Assembly (NCBI RefSeq): GCF_048564905.1 | Contig: NC_132998.1 | Location: 12,367,984-12,431,983, forward strand | From: Vicugna pacos | Lineage: Eukaryota > Chordata > Mammalia > Artiodactyla > Camelidae | Direction of reading: 5' to 3' | Length of the DNA: 64,000 bases | Shown here: one piece after another, positions 1 through 21,800 of the stretch | Layout of the letters: every line of letters begins with the position of its first letter | Position numbering within the stretch: the stretch's first letter is position 1 | Translations under genes and position numbers: made by a program | The notes under the pieces: generated by a model | Database searches by the model: none | What the model saw: only the letters and a program-made list of their open reading frames with translations | What the model was told of the DNA's origin: nothing

Positions 1-1567
1 ACGTAACTATTAAATCCAATAACGTAGTTCATCAAGTCTTTCATTTGATTTTAAGGACTGATATTTGAATACCCTTCACACATTTCAAGGTGAAGGAAGT
101 TGAATTCAATTAAATATGATTAACCTGTGGCAAACTGAATAGTTTTGATGCTTCTGTAATTGAACGTATCCTGTCTTTTGTACCAAACCTTTTCAGGGCT
201 AATGCTGTAAAAACTGTAATTTTGAAGTTTTATTTTAATAGAGGTTTGGCCAAGAAGGACTTTATTCATTTATAGGGATAAAACATTGGTATTTGAGCTA
301 CCGTTAAAAAACATCTTTTTCTTATTTATCTAAATGTGTATTATAATCTGCCCTCTGGCTAGATTCTAGAGATTTTCCTTTTGGTGGATCACCTTTTCAT
401 CCTATTTTGGAGTCATTTTGAGCCTTATGTCTCCCAAAGACAAAACACTTTTTTTTTTCTTTACTATGTCCACTTTTGATTCTGATGTCCAGGGTATTAT
501 TTTTTAAATTATATATGAATTTCTAGCTTGTCAGGTTAATAAGTTTACTAAACACTAAAACTTCAGCAAAAAGTAGAAGTGTTAAACAGATCTCTAACAG
601 ACCCTGCCTTAAAATTTCAGAGAAACTCTTGCTACTTGAAACCAGGAACATTCCTTTTGCAGTCATTTTGCTTGGACTAGAAATTTTTCTGAGTTTTGAC
701 TAGGTTTGCAAAACATTTTTTTGAAAAATAAGCCTTAACCTCTCAGTACTTTGTTGACATAACTCTAGATTTTAAGGAATTCTTTTATGGTTCCTTGGTA
801 ACTGTGTAAATGACTTCTCTGTGCTTCTTCTGAGTTTTCCACATAACAAATATATTGGCAGGAAACTAACTTATGCAGGTGACACATCCATGATTATGAA
901 AAAAACAGCATGGGGCCTTTTCCCACAATCTTTTTGGGTTTTGAGGGGGGGTGGTAATTAGGTTTTTATTTATTTATGTACTTATTTTAATGGAAGTACT
1001 GGGGTTTGAACCCAGGACCTCACGCATGCTAAGCGCATGCTCTATGATTGAGCTATACCCTCCCCTCCCACAATCTTCATCCATGGATATCTGCTATAGG
1101 ACTGACCAAAAGGACAGTATCAAATTATACACACATATATACTTGAGCACGTGTTGTGAAATTTCTACCCATACATTCCCCCATTTTCCCAAGTTCAGTT
1201 GAAACACCCTAGGAGTTGTTGGGAGTGCTAACTACCAAAAAGTCATCAAAGTCTATAAACAGCCTTAAAAAATGACAAATGCTACAGGGCAGAAAGTTCC
1301 TTGTATAGGGTAGTTTGGATTCCCACTGTGTGTGGCAAAAGGTGAGGAAACCTCTGAGTTGAGATCCTTATTTGTCAAAGAACCTAAGAGCATAGCTTGT
1401 AGCATTAGAATATTCTTCAACAGAAGAACAATGTTTTTGCTGGTGTTGAAAGGACTTGTTGTTAGTGGAGGTGCCTAAACTTTGCTTTGGGGAGGAACCT
1501 TTCCTGAGACTTCCCATGAGGTACAGTAAAATGCATTCCTTTTGTAACTCAAGCAGGTAACTCCCAG
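1..1567 (+). other. LIMA1: LIMA1 intron, left part
   Basis: A/T-rich intron sequence upstream of the exon at 1568. One SINE at 933-1065 is the only clear element; I see no other exon or RNA gene. Confidence 0.75.
933..1065 (-). mobile_element. tRNA-Ala-derived camelid SINE (vic-1 type), complete
   Basis: Read on the - strand it begins GGGAGGGTATAGCTCA, has the tRNA anticodon region CTTAGCATG and a B box GGTTCAAAC, and ends in A-rich sequence with CCTAATTACC. A perfect 12-bp target duplication TCCCACAATCTT flanks it at 921-932 and 1066-1077, so it is a comparatively recent insertion into the LIMA1 intron. Confidence 0.93.
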
Positions 1568-10785
<9,218 letters not shown>

Positions 10786-12087
10786 CAAACTGCAATGATG
10801 CTGGGCCTTAAATTTGTGTTAGTGTTAGTGAGCCACTGCCCTTTATCAAAGTGATGCACATAAACAAGCATCTTAGCATGAACTGTAATTCATGTGGAAG
10901 TAACTTTAGAAGAGTTTTTGCTTCATAAAAATCCCCTGCTGCAGCTTAAATGAACCAATTCTAAATGCTGGAGATAACATTATCTAAATTCTCTCTTTTA
11001 GCAATGATGATAATCACAAGTGCTTTAAGGTCTAATGAGGGGGGGTGAGTGAGGTATTCCAACTGATATGGTCCAGATTCCACTGTATTCCCAAAAGACA
11101 ATGTGAAAATCAAGAGATGATTATTAGTACATTGCTACACTAAAAATCAAATTATGGAATTAGGAAACATGCAGAAGGGATTTAGGGGCCCAAACATTAT
11201 GACTGAATGCACTTTAGTATAAAGGGCACAGTTTATATATTTTTACATGAATTCACAATTTATCGTTTAGTATTCCTCTGTTAAGAGATCAAATATTTAG
11301 TCTTTTAAAAAAATTTTAGGTTAATTTTCTTAGTCTGATATGTGTGAGGAATTTATTGCTTTGTATCCTGCTCTCTAAACCACATTCTGAACTGGATTAT
11401 TGAATTATAGCACAACCATCTTTTTGGAACACCTTTTGAGCACCTTTGGTGCTTGGAAAGAACTGCTGTGTCCCAAATAAGCTATGGTGTTTGCCAATGA
11501 GATGATTATTATTGACTACACCCCATGCGATTGCTTCCTTCTCTGGTGGTATCTGTGCTTCTCATAATTTACTGAAAGCTGCAATATTTTTATAAAATCT
11601 TTTGTATTGCTGTTTGCCGTGTTGCATATTAGAGCAAAGTGAGGAGTTTAAAGGAAGAATAACGGGAAAACAAAACAAAACGCCTTAAACCACTTGAGCT
11701 CAGATCCCCAAACCCTATACTCTACTTCTGATATCCTCTTTCTGGGACATTAGTTTTTTAATACTTACAAGCTCTGAAATGTATTGATTTTTATGGCAGA
11801 CCATTTTTCTAGGGTGCAATTAAACCAATTATAGGCCTTTTTGGAAGATGGTTTTTCTAGTATTAAGATTTTGGAACTTTATAAACGTGAGTACATTTGA
11901 TGTACATAATTGATATTCCAAACTGTATGTTGGGGGAGAGGTGTTTTAAGCTATCGGCTTTTCTTTGTACTGCATTTTTAGAAATTTAGCTTTAATATTT
12001 TTTAGAGATGTAAAATATTCTGCTTTCTTACAGTCTTGCTTACTCTGAAACATTTTTATTCAATAAAGCTTTTAATTTACATTCAAA
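10786..12087 (+). other. LIMA1: LIMA1 3' untranslated region
   Basis: This is A/T-rich sequence after the stop with no coding features. It ends near an AATAAA at 12062-12067 placed about 20 bases before a T-rich, then GT-containing stretch. The exact cleavage base is inferred. Confidence 0.8.
12062..12067 (+). terminator. LIMA1: LIMA1 poly(A) signal AATAAA
   Basis: A canonical hexamer lies 1.28 kb after the LIMA1 stop and is followed by a T/GT-rich downstream element. It is the only well-placed AATAAA in the 3'UTR. Confidence 0.8.
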
Positions 12088-13625
12088 CTCTTCAGTGTTC
12101 CTTTTCCATTTTTATCTTACATTGTTAGGGTCTCTTAGGACCTACTTTTACCTTAGCAGCTCCGGTAGAAAAGGCAAATGGGTTTCAAATGAAGAGAAGT
12201 GCTATGTATAAATATCACCACTAGGTGGTGGTGTCAGGCTGATCTTAGGCTTTCATCCTCCGAGAAGACAAACTTGTCTTGAAAATTGAAAGCAACCTGG
12301 CAAGAGAATTAGTGTGTACATTCGAAATGAGCCGTTTGTTTTACCAATTCAAAATACAGTGATGGTTTTTTTAATTGTTAATTGTACTCAATATTCAATA
12401 ATTTACCTTACAATTGTGCCTAAATGCTAAATGGAATTTCCAAACACCTCTGCTGAAAATGGACTTGTTTTCTACTCTGGGCAGTGGCATAGTTGGTTGT
12501 TTGGTTTTCTTGCCTACAGAGGCAACTGCCCTAATTATTAAGGTCCTTTTTAGTTTTTAAATGGAAGTGTAGATTTCCTTCGTGATAGGCAAGATTTTGG
12601 GGCATCTGTTACATTTTCCAGAGTCACTGTGTGTTTCTTGTCTTCTGGTCTTCTAAGTAGATGGCCAAGTACTACTGTCTGCTCTTTGGCCCCACCACAG
12701 GCTGACGTCATTTAGAAAGCCCTGTCCACTGAACAATGCTTGCTGACATTTATAAAATATCCAGTCTTGACTTGCATTTAGCTACCTTTACTCTAACTCA
12801 CTGCTGCTCTAACCCATCCACATGGTACTCACCATATCTACTAACTTTATACAAAAAAGTCTGAGTGCCTATGGCCAGCATTTGGGGTATCAGTTGAGTA
12901 TGTCACTATCAGGTACATGGGGACTGAAATTACCCTTAGAAGAACGCTCCTCTATGCCTTTCAAGGGCTAAGATAGACATCGGTACAGAGAGTAGAGACA
13001 AGAACTAGCTCCATAATCAATATAATAAAAGGATATTCTTATCAAGAAAATGACCTGATAACACTAAACATTCTTTGAAAACAAAAGAACTGACAGCCAG
13101 ATAAAGAGTCCTTAACTGTTTATTCTCTCAGCTCTTGAAATGAATGAATGAACAAATGAATGTTTGGACTTTGTCAATGTTGGTAATAGGGTGATGTAAG
13201 ATTTTCTGTTGATGAAGCAGGGAAAGGGGCCAGCTTGGGACTTGAGATGGTTAAGGAGACTCCTGTTCATGATTGCTACAGGGCCAATTGAGTTCTTCTA
13301 CCAGCTTGCTGGTAGGAACCACTCCTGGCCAAAGTGAAACCTGTACCAAGTTTGCTTTCATTACGTATTTCATCAGCAATACATTTGCTAACGGTCAGAA
13401 GGTTGAGAAATGGTACGAATGTGTTTTTCTAGGAGTAGACCTTGAGACCAAGATCACTGTATGTCAGTTTCTATGTGCCATGTCAGTGTATTCTTTGCTC
13501 CTTGTGGCTTTGATTTGAATTCCCGTGGGGTCAGATGGGGAAAGTTTACTTCTTTTAAAATGTATCTTGACTATAGCATAGTTCCCATTAAGCTGTTGCT
13601 AGGTTTGGACAAAAACAGCTGCAGG

Positions 13626-13823
13626 CAGTGGTTCTCAGACCAGCAGCAATGGCATCACATGAGTTTGTTAGAAATGAGAAATGCAAATTCATGGGCCCTA
13701 CTCTGAACCTCCTGAGTCAGAATCTCTTCAGATGGGGCCCAGAAAACTTTGAGCAAACTCTCCATGCAGGAGATGGGACAGCTAATGTCTGAGCTGTGGC
13801 ACATTAAAGTCTGAGAACCACTG
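13626..13823 (+). mobile_element. MER20 (nonautonomous hAT-Charlie DNA transposon)
   Basis: Terminal inverted repeats CAGTGGTTCTCA and TGAGAACCACTG match perfectly over 12 bp. The interior GTTAGAAATG.GAAATGCAAATTC, GGGCCC and CCTGAGTCAGAATCTC fits MER20. No 8-bp target duplication is preserved, as expected for an old copy. Confidence 0.88.
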
Positions 13824-14189
13824 AACCTTCTAGTCTACTTCTTAGGATGGCTCATTTTTTTCTCGTCTTCCTCTACCTTTGAAATTCTTTATCTTCTCCA
13901 GTAAGTGTGCCTTACTAGAGAAGATAGAGTATCTGTCCTTGGACAGGATTAGATCTTTAATCTTTTTTCAGATCATTCTAGGTAGCCTGTGGTAGTTAAC
14001 CTTGTAGCCAGGCTTTAATAGATAACACCCAGGGTTCAGCATTCTCCAGCAATTGAGGGACAGTTTAGAGCTTAACATTTTGGAGGTTTCTTGTCTATGG
14101 CTCCCCTCCTTGTTTATGTAGATCCACAAAACTGTTCAAATGTGGAAATCGAAAATAAAGGAGATTTGTAGAATAAAGGCTCAGGGTTC

Positions 14190-14392
14190 TGGAGTCTGAA
14201 GACTTTTCTAGTTCAGCCCATCTTTACCACTTATTTATATAACCTTGGGCAAGCTGTTCCCTGGATCTCAGTTTACTCATCCATAAAACAGTAAATAAAA
14301 CAACAGCAACTTCATAGAATGGGGAAGTTAAATAATGTATGTAAAATGTTCAGTGCAGTACCTGGCATAGAGTAAACCTCATTAAACATTGG
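14190..14392 (+). repeat. MIR SINE
   Basis: MIR landmarks occur in order: TCTGGAGTCTGAAGAC, TAACCTTGGGCAAGCTG, CTCAGTTTACTCATCC, and CAGTACCTGGCATAGAGTAA near the end. Confidence 0.7.
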
Positions 14393-14620
14393 CCATGATG
14401 GACTTCTTTTTCCCATATATTTTCGTTTGGATATCTTCCCTGTCCCCATGAGAAGAATAAAAGGATTTTTAAAACTCCATTTTAAGAGATATACGGTGAA
14501 AAAAGGTTGAGATCATGGAGGGACATAAAGGGAGAAAAAGTTTGGGAGCAAAAACAATGCTGCTAGTGCAGAAGACTAGGCGAGACCAGCCGAGGTGATG
14601 ATAAACCCTAGTGAGAGACA

Positions 14621-15153
14621 TACATATATATGCATATATTCTTTTTCATTAAAGGTTATTACAAGATGTTGAATACAGTTTCCTGTGCACCAGAAATTGA
14701 CACATTGTAACTGACTATACTTCAATTAAAAACAAATTCTCTTGCTATAGAATTGTTGTTAAATTTAAATGTAACACATGAAAAAGTATTTTGTGAACTT
14801 TCCAGCACAGCAGTATCAAATACAGGCAAGGAATCTGGTGCTTAAGATCATAAAGCCTCGACTCAGACTTCCTGGATTTGAATCCTGGCTCTGCCACCAA
14901 CTAGTTTTGTGATCTTTGGCAAGTTACACACCCTGTGAGTGATTCAGTTTACGTCTCTGCAAAATGTGGATTATAATTGTAGCTATCTCCCAGCGTCGTT
15001 ATGAGAATTTAATGAGTTGATAAATGTATATGAGTGCCTGAGACATAAAAAAACTCTGCACATATTAGTTATTATTATTACTCAAATGATTATATATTGT
15101 TATTTCTATATAAATTTTATCAAAGTATTTTACCAAAACTTGAAAATAAAAAA
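14621..15153 (+). mobile_element. 5'-inverted, truncated L1 end plus probable 3'-transduced flank
   Basis: A duplication AAACCCTAGTG(TG)AGAGACA flanks this 533-bp unit at 14603-14620 and 15154-15173, and an A-rich tail stands directly before the right copy. Bases 14621-14682 are the inverse of the L1 3' end. Bases 14683-14733 continue it in forward sense to ACTTCAATTAAAAAC. The following ~400 bp are not L1 and include a MIR. The hallmarks fit twin-priming inversion and read-through past the L1's own poly(A) signal. Confidence 0.7.
14815..15078 (+). repeat. MIR SINE inside the transduced segment
   Basis: Well preserved MIR: CTTCCTGGATTTGAATCCTG, GGCTCTGCCACCAACTAG, CTTTGGCAAGTTACACACC, GATTCAGTTTACGTCTCTGC, AAAATGTGGATTATAAT, then ATGAGAATTTAATGAGTTGA. 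It lies between the L1 end and the right-hand target duplication, so it probably came with the insertion rather than being resident. Confidence 0.8.
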
Positions 15154-15652
15154 AAACCCTAGTGTGAGAGACAGAGGTACGGCCGTCCAGGGGGCGGGAA
15201 CAGCTTTGAGCCGTCTGGACTGAGAATAAGGAATGTCTCCATGAGGGAGCTACGCCTGAAGTAAGAGGTGCGGCTGTAGCGGGATGGGAGAGTGAGGGAG
15301 AAACTTATTCGAAACCGGAAGCAAAAAAGGGCGGGACCAGAGCTGAGGGCCTGTGGGGGTGGGTCCAAGGTTGGGTGGAGGCGGGGCGGGAGATGGGCGT
15401 GGCCGGGTCGGAGGGCGGGGTCCCAAGGAGAGGCGGCGGAGAGGTTGCGGTGAGGGAACTGGGCGGGGAGGCGGGATGGGCGGTGAAGAGGCCCGGCCCC
15501 GCGGAGGAGGCGGGCTGAGACGTGCCGGGGATAAGAAGGGGCCGGAAGGGGGTGGCCGCCGGTCAGGCCCCGCCCCGGGGCCGCCTCTCCGCGGGTTCCG
15601 TTGGCTGTGGCGGCAGCTGAGGCTGTGGCGGCGGTGGCCGCGGGGCGGGCAA

Positions 15653-15661
15653 AAGATGGCG
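15653..15661 (+). promoter_or_regulatory. CERS5: YY1-type motif AAGATGGCG overlapping the CERS5 start codon
   Basis: The start ATG (15656-15658) is embedded in AAGATGGCG, the downstream YY1 element found in a class of TATA-less promoters. The same bases give a strong Kozak context (A at -3, G at +4). Confidence 0.6.
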
Positions 15662-15852
15662 ACAGCGGCGGCGGGAGCCCTGGGCCTGCTGTGGGGCTGG
15701 CTGTGGAGCGAGCGCTTCTGGCTGCCCCAGAACGTGAGCTGGGCCGACCTCGAGGGGCCGGGCAACGGCTACGGCTACCCGCGGGCCCGGCACATCCTCT
15801 CGGTGTTCCCGCTGGCGGCCGGCGTGTTCTCCGTGAGGCTGCTCTTCGAACG
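15656..15852 (+). CDS. CERS5: CERS5 exon 1 (start codon)
   Basis: ATG to donor GTGAGA at 15853; 197 nt, phase 2 out. It encodes [20 protein letters not shown], the [10 protein letters not shown] segment with a glycosylation sequon, and the first hydrophobic stretch [18 protein letters not shown]. Confidence 0.95.
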
Positions 15853-18800
15853 GTGAGAACCCGCGGGCGAGCGGCGCGGAGGGCCGGGGGCGCAGGCGGA
15901 TGGAGCGCGCCGCGGGGAGAGGCGGAGGCCGAGGACTGGAAGCAGAACTGCAGGCAAAGCCCGGAAGCAGGGGTTGGTAAAGCCTGGGAGCGCGCAGGAT
16001 GCTCGGAGGGCGGCCGAGGTGGTCTTGGAGCCTAGGTAAAGGCAGAGTTTGGGGCGTGGACACTGAAATGGTGAGAGTCGAGAGGGACGCTGGGCCCACT
16101 CAATTTTAGAGCCCGGAGGTCGCTTGAGGTGGGGTGGGGGGCGGGTCACATAGGCCTCTCCCCAACCTCCAAGGATTTTGCACACAGGAAGCAGGTTGAG
16201 TGTGAGCTGCAGCCGAGAACCCGAGAAACCAGAAAGGGCCACGAGAACTACAGCTGGTGGGGGCCGTGGAAGCTGAAGGGTCAACTCAAGAGCCAGGCAT
16301 TCCAAGCCGAAGGAGCGGGTTCAAGGAAAGTTAAGATTTGTGGAGATAGTTTAGTTTCTGAGAGTTGAGGGGTCACAGGATTAGTTAGGCCCCAAGCCAT
16401 GACTGGTTTGTCAGCACATGGGCGTGTGTGTGTTTCAGTAAAATTCTGCCAGAGCCGGTAAGAGAGCAGATGGGGTGTGGTGGAACGTAAGGGTTCCAAA
16501 GTATGGAAGGATGTCCGGTTAGTTGCAGAAAGGGCCTTGGAGGCCAGAAATGGAAGGAGGGGTGCGCATCTTGAAAGGATGGAGAGCCTTGGGGCTTATT
16601 AGGAGGCACCTCTATTGAGCCAGCTTCTCAGCAACCATGTGTTCTTGGCAAAAGTGATTTCACTTTTCTTTGAGTGAATGGCTTATGTCAGCTGTCTGAG
16701 ATAAAGATACTCACTGAGGATTTGATGTAGTGATTTTATAATGTGGACCATAGCTGTGGGTGACTTTGACCAACTTTACTCAGACTCCAAGAAAGGAGAC
16801 TTCTTTCATCATAGGTCTCAGGTAGTGAGGGTGGCACTTTGACATCTTTTGTTCGTTCAGCCTTTATCAAGAGCAGGAATGCCCTTTTGAGGATGGGACT
16901 ATATTGCAGATAGAATAATCAGTTACTGTCTGAAAAATTAATAGTATCTGTTTTGGATTACTTCTTTGATTTGCCTACTATTCTGACACAAAAATCGTTT
17001 TAAAAAAATACATGTTAGATGTTGCCCACCATTCATCCATTTATTCATAGTGTTTATGCATTGTCATCAAAGTGCTCTGCCAGATGTTCAGGCATAAAAA
17101 TAAAGATGTTTTTAACTGAAGCAAATGAAACTCAGAGATCTAAATGCATTTTCTGGGTCCTCAGGAACTTAGCGTTGCAGTTTTTTGAGAATAGTCATTG
17201 TATTAAGTATTCTTGGGTTGGAGGTACAAACCACTTGTCCCTCTTAGGAGCAACCTAGGTCCAAGTACTCTCCACCTCAGCATTTGTATATGAAAGCTGA
17301 AAAAAGAGAAAGACAGTGTAATGACTGAAAATGCAAATACACAATTCAGGACAGAAAAGAAAGTTCATTGTCCTAGGATAAGATTCTCTGCTTTTCATGT
17401 AAATATATACTATATATGGAAATTTCCCCAAATTAGTGGTAAGAGGAAATAGCTTGTTGCTAGTAAACAGTCATTTTATATAAGCTTGCATGTATCTTCA
17501 GATTTCCAAAGAGGTTCCCCAGGTGACTGTGAAGACTTACACAGCCCCTGGCAGAGCCATTGGAAGGGATCCTTTACCTGTGGGAATTCTATCTGAATGT
17601 TTCTATGGTGCTCCAGTGTCAGGGGAGGAGGGGTGGATGGGAGGGAATACTGTTTTGAAAGCGTTCTAGTATGGTATTCCTTGGCTAGTAAGGACAGGTA
17701 CCTTGTTCATCTTATGTTTTATTTTAGGAAAGTTTAACCCTAGAAGCAGTCTTGCTATTTTGTTTCTCTTTAAGACTTACAGCTTTAGTTAGCAATAGAA
17801 TTGACAGCTAGATTACCAATTCCTCTCTTACTGTGCTGGTCTTCCATAAAGGTAATAGAAGCCACTCTTAAGAGTATAGGAAAAGATGTATCAGAAATAT
17901 TGGTTCAGTGTCTCTTTACTACATTTTCTCATTTCTCAAAGCCTACCTAATTTTGAACAGTGATTCGTATAGTAATCATAGACTGTAAGAGCTAGAACTC
18001 CAGCCTCCTTTTATATAAAGAGTAAATGAAAGCTTAGAGACATTTTGCAGCTTTTCGGAGGTTACATACTTACCTGGGAGAGTCTGGAACCAAGATCCAG
18101 TCATTTTCCCTAGCCTCATTCTCTTTCCACCTTATGATGTGGCCATCTTTTCCTATTCGTTAAATCCCCATTCAAGAGTTCAGATTAGATTTAACCTCCT
18201 GTTTCTAGTCTAGGATTTGGAGAACAAATCCATGGTCATCTTATTCTTGGTTATTTAATATAATGTATTTGGCTTGAACTTTGTATTTTTTTGTTTCAAA
18301 TTGTTCTTCATATTTTAATGAGTATTACACTATGCTGCTTGATAAATTCTCTGTTGTTTTAAGAATCTCCCAAAGAATAAATATAGAGTTTACAATTTAT
18401 TCTTACTTTCCCTTCCTTCTCATCAACCACACTGAACTTTGTTTTTAATGGGGGGAGGTAATTAGGTTTATTTATTTAATGGAGGTACTGGGGATTGAAC
18501 CCAGTACTTCGTGCATCCTAAGCACACACTCTACCACTGAGGTATACCCTCCCTCCCCTCAGCATTTAATTTTAAAGTTCTCACAGCTGGAGAACTGCAG
18601 CCTCATCTGATAGGGATGATTTGAAAAGCCACCTGACCATAAATAAAGTATCTGGCTATTTCGCTAAAGAACTGCATATAGGAGATTAATACCTACCCAA
18701 GAACAGAGTGTTTCCTTTGTGGGCCTCTGCTAGGTGGTTGTGTTGTGGTGACCTGTACATTGCAAAATACCTTAGATGTGGCTATGGTTGGTCAGTAAAT

Positions 18801-21800
18801 ACTGATTGAATATTTGAGAAGGATCCATCCTCATCTGCTCAGATGCCCAGAGAAGTGACCAGAATCTAGATCTTTAACATGAAATAGATGTTTAGGTTGA
18901 GTGAGAGAGACGAAACTATAATTTGTTTCTGTTGTTAAATTTCACCATACTACATTTGCATGTTGTGCATCTTTCTGCAGTTTCTTTTTCTTTCTCCCCA
19001 CCTATTCACACTACCCTGTACCTTATCAAAAAAAGAGATAACTCTTCCACCTGTTCTTTAAAACTTCTTTTAATATTATGCTGCTGATAGAGACCTGAGG
19101 GAATGAGTAGTCCAAGCTAGGTCTGCTTTGCCTTACTTAAATTGGATCTTAAAGATAAAATTGTTTGAAATTTAATATCTAGTCTTGGGATCAAGTAGGA
19201 GCTTAAGATTTAATATTGACACCATCAGAGCTACCATAGGCTCATTTATTTTGAATATGGTATTTCAATAGGAGCTTTATGTTGCCAGAATAAAATTGTT
19301 TTGTGAATTATACAAGAGATAGATTAGAGCTCTCCTTGCTGCTCATTCATTATTCCAGTCTCCTCTTCTCTCTTGTCACTTCCAAGGCAACCTCACTGGC
19401 ATGTCTGAAGAGCTTTTTCAATGCCATTCTCTGTCATGGGGGAATAAACAGACTCATTTACTGGCCTGTCTTATAACTAGAAACAAAAGTAGTGACTCAT
19501 TTTTTTGTGCACATTTCTTAACCACTCATTTCATCTTCCTCTTATAAACCTTGCCACCTCTGCTGCATACTGTCCCCCCCCACCCCTACCCCCCCCCCCC
19601 CCGTTCTTTCTCACTTCTGCTAAGTGGAGGAAGAATTTCTTTCCTCTTCCTGACAGGCCTGCTGCCCTGCTCCCATTTCTTAAAAATGAATGAAATAAGC
19701 CTGTCACTTCAAAAAGCAAACTTTGTTGCCAATGACAAAATTCAAGCTTTCAAGTGAAAATTAGAATTTTAGAGACCTTTAACTTTGAGCTTGACAATGT
19801 CTCAATATTTCAAGACTTTTCTGATGAGATTGTGATGATGAGATTAACTATATGATTTCTTAATATTGTATAATGAAATGTACTGACATTTTGGAGATCT
19901 GGATAACTTAGTGAACCAGTATTTTTCAGTCGACCAATTCACGATATCCATTCAAAGTGTCAGACAGACCAGTGGATTTTTAACGTGAATGAAAACCTCA
20001 TTTTCAGATTCTTCAATGCAGCCAATCTTTAAGAAACTACTGCTTGTGTTTTGGTGTAGTATCAAAGATAAAATACTTCCCCCTTCCAATAATGTATCTG
20101 TGTAATGCCAGCTTTTATTTATACACTTCAACCAAAACAATTATCACAAGAATATTGAATGCAGAAGCCAGCGAGGATAATCCAGCTATCTTCTATTAAA
20201 CAGACATTAAAGAGATTTGCAAAAATGTCACACCATTGTTACCCAGTGAAAGTAGGTCCCCCAGACCAGAGAGAGGCTTTGGGAAGAATGGACATAGCTG
20301 GTGTCTAGGCTGTAAGAGAGACTGCTCATTCCACTGCACCCCTAGAGGTATTCTGTTGGGCCTTACTGAATTGTAAATCACAGAATTAAATCAGGGTTGC
20401 AGATCCATCAGAGTGAAATTGAAAAAGATGATCACATGGCTCTTCCCTTATCTAAGAGTCTACCTCTTGATAAGCTCTAGATGATCAGAAGCCTTCTGTG
20501 TTCCTTCTCACTCTGGGAAAACCTTCCCCAGCCCTTTCTGTGGAGTGGGTGTTGATTCTCTGAAGACAACCCTGAATACTGTCATGACTGAGGTCAGGTT
20601 CCTGGCTTATCCCTGGAGACAATATATTTATCACAGAAAAGAAACATGTCAGATATTTTTGCTTTAGCCACTTCTTGATTCAGAAAACTGGAGTCTCCTA
20701 GATGGGTAAAGAAGAAATGAAGGAAGAGGATGCAGCAAGTGAAATCTGTACCTTCCTTATAGAGTAGGAAGGGGGAGATATACCTGTTTTGGCTTCCTTT
20801 CCAGAGGTAGTTTTAGACAGATGAAAACTGCCTTCTAAAGAATTCTCTGAGTTTTGGGCTCTTTGTGCTTGAATCTACTCCTGCTTTATCTTTGGGGAAG
20901 TTAATTAAGGTGTTACTACAAAAGGAGCTAAACATAGTTATTTCTAACTTAAAAAAAAAAATCTGAAACCAGTTTTCCCAGATACAAAGGTAGTTTTCCC
21001 ATATATGAAGAGTTCTCTCTGACTTACTTAGTACTAAGATTTCCAGTATAGTACCCACTAGCTAGTGCAGTAGCTACTAGCATTGGGGGATTTCAGATGT
21101 GTCTAGAAAGCATTGAGATGTGTTTTAAGTGTAAAATGCACACTAGATTTTGAAGACTAAGTGCAGGGGGAAAAAATGTAAAATATCTCAATTTTTAACT
21201 GATTACATATTGACTTGTTAGTGTTTTAGATACATCAGGTTAAACAAAGTATATTATCAAAATTAATTTCACTTTTTTTTAAACTTTTTTAATGTGGCTG
21301 TTAGGAAATTTTAAATTAGATATGTGGATTGCATTATTTCTGTTGAGCAGTGTTGATGATAGTGATTCGAACAAATGTTGATAACCAAGGAGAGAATTTT
21401 AATGTAGATTCACATTTGATTCAGTTTTTTAGCACCAGAAGGTGATTGGTCCTAAGAATATTGGACCATGCTTTAAACAAGAGTTCTAAAAAAAGGTAGT
21501 AGTAATGGGATTTTTAAAATATAAATCATTTCCTGAATGATTTAAATGACCAGTTGTAGTCTATTTTGAGTAATCTTTGACTGACAGTGTCTTCTAGCCA
21601 AGCATTGCTCTGGAGTTTTGCTTTTCTGCATATAACTCCTCAGTCAAATAGTTAATGACCTGTAAACAAACAAGTTTGTCAAGTAGTTAAATGTACATGG
21701 GGTGATGCACAGCCCTGATAAGTCAGTGAGAATAATCACTGTTCTTCTCGAAACTATGGAGTTTCTTAAAAAGGGTATTTCTTTTTTTTAATATTATCTT

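Larger units (their letters stand above)
12088..15150. other. LIMA1-CERS5 spacer, no gene
   Basis: About 3 kb separate the LIMA1 poly(A) site from the CERS5 CpG island. It contains MER20 (13626-13823), a MIR (about 14190-14392), and an L1-mediated insertion with a second MIR (14621-15153). The stretch 12,100-13,600 shows no feature I can name. Confidence 0.75.
15160..15970 (+). promoter_or_regulatory. CERS5: CpG-island promoter of CERS5
   Basis: About 0.8 kb of G+C- and CpG-rich DNA surrounds the CERS5 start codon. It carries many GGGCGG-type GC boxes from about 15,190 to 15,660 and an ETS motif ACCGGAAG at 15314-15321. There is no TATA box near the start, as is usual for housekeeping CpG-island promoters. 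The transcription start is not fixed by sequence. Confidence 0.85.

Noticed and set aside
933-1065. tRNA-Ala gene
   Set aside because: The tRNA-like part is the head of a SINE with an A-rich tail and target duplications, and cannot fold as a full tRNA.
12703-12710. TGACGTCA, a perfect CRE palindrome, in the LIMA1-CERS5 spacer
   Set aside because: A single site about 2.5 kb from any promoter and without other motifs; 8-mers occur by chance.
15250-16305. Several long open frames (140-178 codons) on both strands around the CERS5 start
   Set aside because: High G+C lowers stop frequency, giving long Pro/Arg/Gly-rich chance frames. Only the CERS5 exon 1 frame matches a known protein.
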